A stretch of 64,000 nucleotides of DNA. Source: Hyparrhenia diplandra (taxonomy: Eukaryota; Streptophyta; Magnoliopsida; Poales; Poaceae). Of the stretch, positions 31,840 to 41,149 are shown piece by piece. How positions within the stretch are numbered: position 1 is the first letter of the stretch; each line of letters starts with the position of its first letter. Under the pieces are notes generated by a model, which did not search any database, was not told the DNA's origin, and saw nothing but the letters and a program-made list of their open reading frames with translations. The stretch is taken from contig JADLZK010007671.1 of assembly GCA_015847255.1 (NCBI GenBank), positions 2,105,820 to 2,169,819 on the forward strand. Reading direction: 5' to 3'. The translations under genes and the position numbers were made by a program.

Positions 31840-32060
31840 AGTCGGAAGATCCATATAGCTGCTGAATACTCTATTGGCGGAAAAGAGTGAAGTTTTTTCA
31901 CAACGTTGGATCTCATAGCGCCAGCACCATCTGTCTCAACATGGTCTAGTTTATTTTCCTCTAACTTCTGAATTGTATAATGAAGTTAAATATGCATGGG
32001 CACTACAAACATTTGTCATCTTCCAACTTCCATTGGTTCTTAAAAAATAAGAGAAACTAT
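31840..32060 (+). repeat. Modules D (copy 2) and E end (copy 3)
   Basis: D: 'agatccatatagctgctgaa' to 'tctagtttattttcc', as at 835-960. E end: 'aagttaaatatgcatgggca' and 'aaacatttgtcatctt', as at 10540-10580. Confidence 0.6.
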
Positions 32061-32089
32061 TTTGCCAAAAGAAAATTCCCAATTGATCC

Positions 32090-32460
32090 ATCTCCTCCAA
32101 AAAGCTAGCGCCCAACTAGTTTTTAATGGTGCTAAAACCCTACCAAACTTGCCCTTATATTAATAGGCCCATATGTTGGTGGACTAGTGTATTGTGTCTC
32201 GTGCATGCTGTTCGTGCATCATCATTCATTGATTGTCTACCAAAGGGAGAGGTAGGAGGCAGAGACACATGCATATACCCTATTTCCTCATTCTCTTATA
32301 TATACTCACATCATGGCTCATTATTCTCAGCTCCATACCTACTGAATTTGTCTTGTGACAATAGGCATATATGGACATCACTAATTTTAGCTTTATACAT
32401 GGAAAAGTAGTAAGATCTATTTGGAATTGGAGAGACTGGGAACAAGATGCTCTATTGTCT
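32090..32460 (+). promoter_or_regulatory. Module B, copy 7, with TATA-like box at 32293-32304
   Basis: The most complete copy. Upstream 'aaaaccctaccaaacttgcc', 'gcccatatgttggtgg', 'gtgcatcatcattcattgat'; then 'gggagaggtaggaggcagag', 'cattctcttatatatact', 'ggctcattattctcagctcc', 'ggtgacaataggcatata', 'atctatttggaattggagag'. Confidence 0.6.
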
Positions 32461-32534
32461 CAAGTGGCGTGGCGGCATCCCTTGTGACATCGCATTGCTA
32501 TTGCCTCCCAGCAGCAGCCTAGCACGCCAAAAAA

Positions 32535-32800
32535 GTGAACAGAATTGTCCTTGACCTCATGGTGAATGAAGAACTTCACTTTCTTCTGCTTGGAGAGTTC
32601 ACATGGGATGACCATGCACTTTGTTCTGGTTGTGTACGTTTGTAGTTTGAGTGTGCCAGTTTGGACAGGAACTGTTTTTTAGCTTGTGCAAGGCGTGTGG
32701 AGCCCTGACATGCCGCATAATGTGGACAGGAATCCTTTTGTAAAAAAACAATGCGGAAAGAGCTCTACTCCTTCGAAGTGCTAGTCCATAGAAAATGGTT
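32535..32800 (+). repeat. Module C, copy 3
   Basis: 'gtgaatgaagaacttcactt', 'tgtgtacgtttgtagtttga', 'ttagcttgtgcaagg', 'agccctgacatgccgc'. Same order as 9225-9460. Confidence 0.65.
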
Positions 32801-32839
32801 GATTAACTAGTACCCAATGCCATTTCACGGCTCGTAGTT

Positions 32840-33480
32840 TCACACATCACGATGGGGGAGCAGAGTCGAAGATAAAGTGAACCTGAATAGTAGTAGAAAT
32901 TTAATTAGAACATCTTTTTTATGTTGATTTCTCTCTTGAAGATGAGTCCTACAGCTAGAGGAACTGAAGAACAGAACAGGGGATGGCTACCAGTGATATT
33001 GAATGCGAAGTGTACAGAAATCAATGGCCTACTATTGTTCAGTTCAATTCACATAAGAGACGTTTCATGTACAAACGATCAATTTCAGAAAAGATGAACC
33101 ACCCATGTGCTTCATTGATTCGTGTAAAGTTATGTAGTGATTGACTTGAACTATTGATCAGCAAGGTTCCATTGATTGATTCATACATGACGATGGGAGA
33201 AGATGAACATAATGTGCGTCTGAACAGTAGCAAGAAAATCAGTACATTTTGATCTTTGAACCTCTCTTGATTACAAGAGTCCAACTGGAACAGCTGGAGG
33301 AACTGAAGAAGAGCAGAACAGGGCATGGCTTTTCGTGTGCAATTTCTGACAGATCACAACCAACAATACTTCATGATGGCCATGTGCTAGTAATAGAAAT
33401 AGTGTAGTACGTCTTGTTGTTGAGGTGTCTCTGACACTCTCTTGATGATATTCTTAGAGCTGGAGGAACTGAACCATGAG
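32840..33480 (+). repeat. Module G, three tandem diverged copies
   Basis: Copies at about 32840-33000, 33180-33330 and 33370-33480. Each has '(a)tgatgg(g)..gatgaac', 'cctctcttga', '(a)gagctagaggaactgaag' and 'agaacagggcatgg'-like ends. Spacing 200-330 bp. Non-coding. Confidence 0.55.
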
Positions 33481-33740
33481 AAGAGGGGCACGGACCATGG
33501 GGCTACTCAAGCTTCTTGATGAGGGAGAGAGGTCATTGAGCTTCTTGTTGATCTTCTCGTCCTTGGGGTCGCCGACGAACCTGTCGCTCTTGAGGAAGGG
33601 ACGAGCACGGTGGCCTCGTCGCTGGTGTCACGGCAGAGGTTGCCAAGCATGCAGAGCCAGAGCTCGAACTTGGCGAGGTGAGCGTGCAGAGGCTGTAGCG
33701 GCAGGCGTCAGAGAGGGGAGATGGATGAATGAACATATAA
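33476..33740 (-). pseudogene. 3' end of an unrecognised host-type gene
   Basis: On the - strand, codon usage is strongly GC-rich in the third position. One frame reads 'HLAKFELWLCMLGNLCRD' (near 33690-33640), then after a frame change 'FLKSDRFVGDPKDEKINKK', ending near 33500 with a Lys/Leu-rich tail and TAG. This pattern, coding-like and ending at a stop, suggests a captured or relict terminal exon. I cannot name the protein. The + strand frame over the same bases is a shadow. Confidence 0.45.
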
Positions 33741-34245
33741 GTATCAGAAGAACATTAGATGTAGGGAGCAGCGGAGTGGTTGTAAACGTAATTAGAGGGA
33801 AATAATTACATTACGTCCGAAAGAGGTTCCAGGTACGTGTATATAGGAGCAGTATGAGCTATAGAGAGGCAAACATAGAAGCTAGAAAGCCAAACGTTAC
33901 ACAAGCACAAAAGATAATACACACTAACAGTGGAGAAGGCATTCCGAGGTTTTGCGGTCATCAGTGCCAGAATCGGGGAGGAGGCCAACACTGCTTGCTA
34001 CACCACTGCACAGTGCTGGTGGCGCACGGCAAATACCATGCCTGACCTGAACAAAAGCTTCCAGTGGTTGTGGGGAACGCATCCGCAGGCGCTGGCCTCA
34101 GGGACGTGACCTCCTGTTTTAGCACTGTCCGTTCTTGCCCATATATGGACGATCCATGTTTTTCCAACCATTGTAAAAAATTTGTCTTAATATACATTTC
34201 CCTTAGTTAAATAATAAGAAAATTAATAAAAATTCTCCAAGCGGA
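33741..34245. other. Stretch with no recognised gene
   Basis: AT-moderate DNA up to the left edge of the copia element. Only short chance frames are seen. Confidence 0.5.
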
Positions 34246-34656
34246 TGTTAGCTAATTAGATGCATTGAGTCATGTAATCTTTATCGTAGCTAGTCGATTT
34301 GCTAGATTTGGTCGTTGGTTAGGATTGATCCTAGGCGTGCTAGATCATCCTAGGTACCTGTTGGTCGAGTCACGCCATGGGGAGCTGGCGCGCGGCGTGC
34401 ACCTATAAAGTAAGCGGTGCGGCGTACTCCGTTACTCGTGGCGTGGGGGACTGCGTGTTGAGTCGTGTCGAGTCGATGCTGTGTACCTTTATAAGCTTAA
34501 ATAAAGACCAAATGGCCCGCGGTTGTAAGCAGCGTCAATCTTCTGTTTTCATTCACGCATTTGCATCTGTTAAAGCTCATAGCTCTCGCTCCCGCCGCGG
34601 AACACCGCGCCGTCGCCGCGTCCACGTTCTCGGCTCGTCGGAGTTTCTGCTCAACA
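34246..34656 (+). repeat. 5' LTR of the copia element
   Basis: Contains a TATA-like 'ctttataagctt' near 34487-34498 and 'aataaag' at 34500-34506 as a possible poly(A) signal. Ends 'ctgctcaaca'. Confidence 0.95.
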
Positions 34657-34658
34657 CG

Positions 34659-34671
34659 TGGTATCGGAGCC
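34659..34671 (+). other. Primer-binding site, tRNA-iMet type
   Basis: TGGTATCGGAGCC, two bases after the LTR end, one base from the usual TGGTATCAGAGC. Confidence 0.9.
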
Positions 34672-34789
34672 GCAAGGTTGCGGGTGAGGAGGGCGTTCGG
34701 TGGTGGCCTGAAGGAGTTGAGGAAGCTAGAAAAGCTTGAACCGGTTGGTTCGAGGAAGAAGAAGCGGGAACGTAACAGCCGTCGACGAC

Positions 34790-35810
34790 ATGGGTGACAA
34801 GGGCGCCAAGGAGAGCACAGGAATCGGTATTTGGAAATTTGACTTGGCGATGCTAACCCGGGCAAACTACGAGTGGTCTTAGCATGTGCAATGCAATCTT
34901 GAAGCCATGTATACGTAAGGATGCGTCGAGGCGATAAAGTAGGCGTCGCCATGATCAGCTTGCTCTAGGTGCCATCTGCGAGGAGTGCCTCGGGAGATGC
35001 ACTCCATGTTGTTGAACAAGAAATCAGCAAAGGAAGGCGTGGGAAGCTATCAAATCGATCGTCACAGGAGCGAGAGGGGGTGAAGGAGGTTAATGCACAG
35101 AAGCTGCTAGCCGAGTTTGAGTCGATCTCATTCAAGGCGGGTGAGTCGATCGATGACCGCGCCGTGAGGATCAGCGGGATGGCAACCGATCCCGAAAGGC
35201 CTTGGCTAGACTAGTATCGGCGACACACGAGTGGTGAAGAAGTTCCTGAGGGGTGGTTTTGCCAAGAAGTATAATCAAGTGGCCGTATCGTCGAGATGTT
35301 TCAAGATCTCAAGAAGCTATCAATCGAGGATCTTGTGGGGCTGTCTTAGGGCAGGCGAGGATCGGTTCGGCCGGCGATTGGATCAAGTCACCGATAAAGC
35401 TGGGCGTCTGGCTGGCAGCGGAGGAGAGTGGGCGTCCGGGGAACAAAAGCGGATGATCTCGCCCGAAGGATCCTCCTCTGGAGGGGAAAAGGGCGGGCAA
35501 TATGAGGGGAAGGACTCGAAGCAGCGTGGCGGCGGCGGCAAGGGAGGCACCGCCCAACGCAGGTGATGGGGCATCACGGCCCACCACGGCGAGGAGAGGG
35601 AAGATGCCGCAGAGATGCGGCGTGTATGGTCGTGGGGCAAGGAGTGTCCAAATAAGAAGGTGGCGAAGGATGAGGCGTCGAGAACGCAGCGGTGCACCAT
35701 GTGCAAGCGGATGCCGATCACCCCGGCCGGTGGCGCTCTCATGGTGGCAATAGTGCACGTGGTTTGGCGCGGACCGGGGGACTCCTCAAGCAATAGACTC
35801 TTCTGAATCA
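34790..35810 (+). pseudogene. Copia gag with zinc-knuckle remnant
   Basis: ATG at 34790 begins MGDKGAKESTGIGIWKFD, open for about 29 codons, then a stop. Later pieces include 'LLAEFESISFKAGESIDDRA' (about 35105-35165), a gag helix region, and 'WGKECPNKKVAKDEA' at about 35632-35676, the second half of a C-x2-C-x4-H-x4-C nucleocapsid knuckle. At least six frame changes are needed. Gag forms the particle that packages the RNA. Confidence 0.8.
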
Positions 35811-36148
35811 AGATCGAGTGCATCGACAGATATCAAGGCGGCGCATGGGTGTTGGACACCGGAGCCACGAATCACATGACTGGCAATCGTGATTCGTTGG
35901 CAAGCCTGGATGAATCAGTCCGGGGAGCAGTGAGATTCGGAGACGGATCTACCGTGGAGATACATGGGGTCGGAGCAGTGACTATGGCTGGGAGAAACCA
36001 GGAACATCACGTGCTCACAGAGGTATACTATATACCATCGCTGAGATGCAACATCGTCAGCCTCGGACAGCTAGAAGAAGGGGGGTGCAGAGTTGCGATC
36101 GATAAGGGCGTGATGCAAGTCTATGAGCGCCCAGTCGAGGGGCTCTAG
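35811..36148 (+). pseudogene. Copia protease
   Basis: The frame from 35849 contains 'VLDTGATNHMTGNRD', the copia protease active site (D-T/S-G-A-T/S-x-H). It continues through 'FGDGSTVEIHGVGAV' and 'EVYYIPSLRCNIVSLGQLEE' to a stop at 36148. It is the best-preserved domain of the element, complete over about 100 residues. Confidence 0.9.
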
Positions 36149-36199
36149 GGAGCGTCTTTGTCTACTGATCGAGGCGGAACGCAAGAACCGCTTGTACGA

Positions 36200-36945
36200 T
36201 GAAGGTGAACCTATCTGCTCCCGTGTGCCTACTGTCAAACCTAGATGATGTTGCGTGGCTCTGGCATGCTTTCGTTATGGGCATCTTAACTGGTCGTGCG
36301 AGGGAGTTAGGAGCGGGGGGATGGTGGAAGGGATACCCTTGATCCGGTGCGTGGAGAGGGTGTGTGATGGCTGTGCGCTCCGGGAAGCAACGCGTCGCCG
36401 TTCCCCAAAGCCCCGCATACCGTGCCAACGAAGAGGCAGGTTGGTGCAGGCGCGTCGGTGACGCCAGCGACAGGGAGGAAGTCGTACTTTTGTCTTGATC
36501 GCTTTATGGGTTGGAGGTTACTTGCATCGAAGGACAAAGCGTTGGCGTATTTCAAGAAGTTCAAAGCGGATGAGAACTTGAGTCGGGCCGTGAACCTAAA
36601 TCGCTCCGGACCGGCCGTGGTGGGAGTTCAACTCAGGTATGTTTGTTGTCAATGAACATGGCATGCGGCACAACACCACCACGGTGTACACGCGCCCGCA
36701 GAAGCGGGATTGTTGAGCGGCGTAATCGGACCGTGGTGGAGATGGCACGGTGTGCGCTCAAGAGCATGAAGGTGCCCGCACAGTTTTGGGGAGAGGACGT
36801 CAAGGTAGCGGTGTATCTACTTGAATCGGTCACCGACCAAGAGTCACGAAGGGCAAAACCCCGTTCGAAGCTTTGGTATGGCGAGGAAGCACAGAGTGAA
36901 GCACCTACGAGCGTTTGGTACATCGTGCTTTTGTCAAGCGAGTAG
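36200..36945 (+). pseudogene. Copia integrase (frameshifted)
   Basis: Pieces in order: a pre-integrase 'WLWHA...GHLNW' zinc-binding region (about 36255-36300), 'GRKSYFCLDRFMG' and 'KDKALAYFKKFKAD' in the catalytic core (36470-36570), and 'GIVERRNRTVVEMARCAL' with 'AQFWGEDVKVAVYLL' (36703-36830), the region holding the catalytic Glu. Frame changes separate all three. Confidence 0.85.
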
Positions 36946-38210
36946 GTCGTCGACAAGTTATCGATCGATCGACTCGGGGGTCTTTTCGGCTATGGTAGGG
37001 GAGCGAAGGGTTACGAGGATATATGATCCTGTCAACAACAAGCTTATGGTGTCGCGTGATGTGATCTTTGATGAGAAAGCGGGCATGGAATTGGGAGGGA
37101 AGGCGCCGGAGAATGCGGTTGCGGACACTTGGTAGTTTTTAGGTGGAGGTTTGACCTTGTACCATATCGGAACAACGGCGGTGATCTTTGATCTTGTATT
37201 TGCTGAACCCGGGCTCTCTATTTGGGTCAATTTCAGCTGACTTGGGTGATCCACATCGCCTAGTGGGAGTCGGGGGGACACCACAAATTTTGTGATACAA
37301 TGGGCCACGCCACCAACGGGGAGGCTCGGTAGATTACGAAGGTGTGCCACGTGATGCGAGAACCCTACGTCATTGGATTCGGCCGGAGAAATGCGGGCGT
37401 TCGAGTGCAGCGGGGTGTGTCTAGTTATATTTGAAGAACCAAGATCATGGATTGAGGCACTAACAGAGGCAATCTTTGGAGAAGCGTCGAGGGCGAATGG
37501 CGGCCATTGAGGAGAATAGAGCGTGGGGCGTGGGTGCTGCTTTGCCACCCGAATCGAAAGCCATCGGCTGAAGTGGGTTTTCAAAGTGAAAAAGAATCCG
37601 GAAGGAGAAGTTGTCAAGTATAAAGCAGCTTGGTTGCTAAAGGGTATGCTCAACGCCTGGTATAGATTTCGATGAAGTTTTTCGCTCCGGTTGGCGGAGA
37701 ATAGAAAGCGTAAGAGTTTTGTTGGCGCACTTGCTGCACAAGGTGGATGGCGGGTTCATCACATGGACGTTAAATACCTGCATTTTTTGAGCGGTGATTT
37801 GTCGGCTTGTTTATGTTCGGCCGGCCCGGGTTTTATTGTTGGCGGCGGCAAGAAGGTGTTGAAGCTTCGAAAGGCTCTATACGGTTTGGCGGGGCACCGA
37901 GGCGTGGAATGATAAACTTGACAAGGAATTGATCGGGCTTGGATTTGTTAGAAGCAAGCTTCAGTATGCGATGTATAGAAGAAGCGATTCGTGGCTCTTT
38001 TTCTTATTGTGGGGGTCTATGTGGGACGATCGATAATCTTTGGTCTAATGTCGGTGACATCGAGGGATTCAAGATAGAGATGAGAAGAAAGTTCGGTATG
38101 AGTGATCTTGGTCTTACGAGCTATTATTTGGGGATTGAAGTTAGCGGGAAGCTTGAAGGAATCACCTTGAGTCAAAGTTCCTATCTTTGCCAAGATTCTT
38201 GAAAGGCGAG
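36946..38210 (+). pseudogene. Copia reverse transcriptase (frameshifted)
   Basis: Recognisable blocks: 'WVFKVKKNPEGEVVKYKA'-type sequence across 37570-37625 in two frames, 'HHMDVKYLHFLSGDL' (about 37757-37800, normally the first catalytic Asp region), 'KKVLKLRKALYGL' at 37850-37890, and 'EMRRKFGMSDLGLTSYYLGI' with 'LSQSSYLCQD' at 38080-38200. The catalytic YVDD falls in a damaged stretch near 38010-38050. Confidence 0.85.
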
Positions 38211-38720
38211 GGGATGGTGAGCGTAATCCCAGCGACACACCCGATGGAGTGTCGACTCAAGCTCCGGCAAAGTGAAGGAGGAAGAAATTTTGTGGATACA
38301 GCGGCATCACAGGGAGTATCATAGGGAGCCTCGGGTATCTTGTCAACACCGGACCCGACTTGGCATATGCGGTCGGTGTTGTGAGTCGGTACATGGAGCG
38401 CTGATGGCTGCTTGATGGTGGCTGGCGTGAAGCGTATCACGAGATATGTCAAGGGCACCATTGGATACGGGTGCGGGTATTCGAGGGGAGCTGAAGCCCG
38501 CTGCTGCTTGTTCTACGATGCCGGCGATTTAGCGGCGATCGAGGGCAGGGGAAGAGCACTCACGGGTGTTGTGTACTACCTCGGGGGAAGAACACGGTGA
38601 CTGGGCGTCCGCGAAGCGAAGATAGTTGCTCTATCATCGTGTGAGGCCGGTACATTGCGCATTTGCGGCGGCCGCGTAACAGGGTTTGGCTAAGCCGCTT
38701 GATGGCGGAACATGCTTGGG
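38211..38720 (+). pseudogene. Copia RNase H (frameshifted)
   Basis: 'KRITRYVKGTIGYG' (38425-38465) is the conserved link into RNase H. 'GDLAAIEGRGRALTGVVYYL' (38520-38585) matches the region after the first catalytic Asp. Further pieces run to about 38720. Confidence 0.8.
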
Positions 38721-38974
38721 ACAAAGGCGGCGGCGGTCGGGTTGCTCATGGATAATCGGTCCTAATAGCACTAGCGAGGAATCCGGTGTACCATGATCGC
38801 GGCAAGCACATTGATCACAGTATCATTTCATTTAGCAGTGCATCGAGGAAGGCAAGGTGGAGGTTGATTATGTTATTTGGGCGGGGAGGGGGCTTGCCGA
38901 CATCTTCACTAAGTCCACAGGGCGTGTGAGGTTTGTGGGCTTCGGGGGCGCGTTGGGGTCGTCGAGGTGCATCA

Positions 38975-38990
38975 AGATTAGGGGGAGTTT
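38975..38990 (+). other. Polypurine tract of the copia element
   Basis: AGATTAGGGGGAGTTT directly before the 3' LTR start at 38991. Fits the usual copia tract. Confidence 0.85.
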
Positions 38991-39412
38991 TGTTAGCTAA
39001 TTAGATGCATTGAGTCATGTAATCTTTGTCGTAGCTAGTGGTTGCTAGATTTGGTCGTTGGTTAGGATTGATCCTAGGCGTGCTAGATCATCCTAGGTAC
39101 CTGTTGGTCGAGTCCACGCCATGGGGAGCTGGCGCCGCTTTGGCGTGCACGCAAGTAAGCGGTGCGGCGTACTCCGTTACTACCGTGGCGTGGGGGACTC
39201 GTGTTGAGTCATGTCGAGTCGGTCTATGTACCTTTATAAGCTTGAATAAAGAGACCAAATGGCCCGCGGTTGTGGCGGCGTCAATCTTCTGTTTTTTTCA
39301 TTACCAATCTATTTGCATACATTTAAAGCTCATAGCTCTCGCTCTGCGCCCGCGAACACGCGCCCGCCCCGCGTCCGCGTTCCTCGGCTCGTCGGAGTTT
39401 ACTGCTCCAACA
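38991..39412 (+). repeat. 3' LTR of the copia element
   Basis: Matches 34246-34656 with about a dozen indels and fewer substitutions. Confidence 0.95.
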
Positions 39413-39539
39413 GCGGACCCAAATTTTTGAACCCGACCCACCACTTAACTATGCATTTGGTACCTTTGAATACTTCTTCCATTGGTACCTCTTGATACCT
39501 CTCTATTTTGTAGCCATTGAAACATATTTCCAAATTGCT

Positions 39540-39752
39540 TCACTTTTTTCCAAAAGAAGCTAGAACCCTACCAAAACTTCCCTTAAATTATTACTAAGCC
39601 CATATATTATAGGTTGGCGGATTATTGTATCATATTATTACACTTTGAAGAATGTTGTTGGTGCATCATGGTTTCATTAATTGTCCATTAATGGAAGGCG
39701 AGGTAGGAAACAAGGACACATAGAGCCCGCACTTCTTGGTTCCCTTATATAA
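39540..39752 (+). promoter_or_regulatory. Module B, copy 8, truncated within the TATA-like box
   Basis: Parallels 32100-32300: 'agaaccctaccaaaacttcc', 'gcccatatattataggttgg', 'ggtgcatcatggtttcatta', 'gcgaggtaggaaacaagg', then 'cttggttcccttatata'. At 39752 the similarity ends abruptly and a different sequence ('actagtggaaatgcgtcgcg') begins. Confidence 0.6.
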
Positions 39753-39959
39753 ACTAGTGGAAATGCGTCGCGACACGCCGACGTGTTATGAAAAAATATT
39801 CATACACAATGGATGAATATTAATGAAACTTTACGAGCCCTTCATATATATTATATATAAATAAATAACTTTTTTGAGCTACACAATAGGATATGAGGTA
39901 TTATATGAGTTCATGGTTCTTTTAATCTCTACAACATAAAAAGAGCGAAAGGAAGACTT

Positions 39960-40473
39960 TCTAATGATGCGATAATCTTTGGTTTGTCGCTGCCCTCTCC
40001 TCATGCGACCCCCCTCCTTTCGTAACCATGCACCCTCTCCGTCGCGGCAATTTCTTCCCCCTCAATCACGGCATTCATGCAAGGAAACAAAATCACCCTC
40101 AATCCGGCATTCGCCAGCGTGCGCCGCCCGCCCTAATAATAACCTTTGCTCCCCTCGTGAGTAACCTCGCCCCAGCGCCCCCCCGGCTCTCTCACCGCTG
40201 GTGGAACGGCGGCGCCCCAACTTTACGGCGACGCGACACCATGCTTCCCTCAATCCCCTACGGCCGCGACCTCTCAACCGCCGCGACACTCTATCCCCGG
40301 CGGTGGCGGCGCTCGGCGTTCCGCGCCACCGGCTCCCCTGCCCCGTGCAGCCCGGAACTGCTTCTTCTGCCGCCGTCCCGCCCAGCGCGGCCCGGCCTCT
40401 CACCGGCGCCGTGACACCCCAGCTCCCGGCCTCCAACCTCCCGGCGGCCCGGCGGCGGCGGCCCACACCCACT
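39960..40473 (+). other. GC-rich exon-like block, left part
   Basis: Abrupt GC-rich, C-rich sequence continuing after the CACTA insertion at 50325-50459. It resembles a 5' UTR or first exon of a plant gene (CCTC- and CGCC-rich). All three + frames are broken, and nothing recognisable is encoded. Confidence 0.35.
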
Positions 40474-41149
40474 CACTACGAGGCAGCGCCCTTTGCGAGT
40501 CGCGAGCGTACTCGGCAAATGCTTAAAGCACTCGGCGAAGCTGGGCGAGTGCGCACTCGGCGACCGCGCACTCAGCGAGGATATTTTCAGCGAAGCCATC
40601 GCCGCCCGAAGTGCCAAAAAGTCACGGCGGTCGGTGAAGCGATTGCGCCCGAGTCGCGTGTCGCACTTTCGGCGAACCCGGCGTCGGCAGATTAAATATG
40701 GGCGGTCGCTTTGCGGAGTGCCAAAGCGTCACGGCACTTCGGCAAAAGATTTGAATACTTTTTAAATCTTTTTGCGAGTGCGGATGTTGGCACTCGGCAA
40801 ATTATTTGACCCACGAAAAAGAAAATAGCCTTTGCGAGTCTTTGCATGCGGGAGGCACTTCGGCAAAAGATTATGGTCATTTTTTGCGAGTGCCTCCTTT
40901 GCACTTCGGCAAACACCGCCATTTTCATGCGGGCTACCCGGCTTTGCAGTGGCGGCACTTTCGGCAAAGCTAAAATTTCATTTTTTCTTTGTTTTGTTGC
41001 TTATTCTTTGCAAATCAACATATACATATACGTAAACATTCATATATACATCATAAACCACATAGATCACCGATTCACATATATAATCCACATATCTCAC
41101 AAATTCACATATATAATCCACAAATACCACAAATTCACACATATAGTCC

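Larger units (their letters stand above)
34246..39412 (+). mobile_element. Ty1/copia LTR retrotransposon, 5167 bp, target duplication GCGGA
   Basis: LTRs 34246-34656 and 38991-39412 start TGTTAG and end in CA. The element is flanked by GCGGA (34241-34245 and 39413-39417). A primer-binding site follows the left LTR and a polypurine tract precedes the right one. The order of domains on the + strand is gag with zinc knuckle, protease, integrase, reverse transcriptase, RNase H, which is the copia order. Nearly every domain is recognisable but frameshifted many times. The LTRs themselves differ largely by small indels. Confidence 0.95.
110..39752 (+). repeat. Decayed array of recurring non-coding modules (A-H), interrupted by transposons
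   Basis: Comparing the window with itself shows at least eight kinds of non-coding segment that recur 2-8 times, always on the + strand and usually in a similar order (F-A-B-C-H-E). Copies sit at 0.1-11 kb, 23.3-24 kb, 29.6-33.5 kb and 39.5 kb. The intervening DNA is mostly identifiable transposons. This looks like an old tandem array, of perhaps 2-3 kb per unit, that has been deleted and invaded. No coding region is shared by the units, so the array may be the non-coding shell of a dead gene family, an RNA locus, or fragments of one large unrecognised repeat. Member segments are listed separately. Confidence 0.7.
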
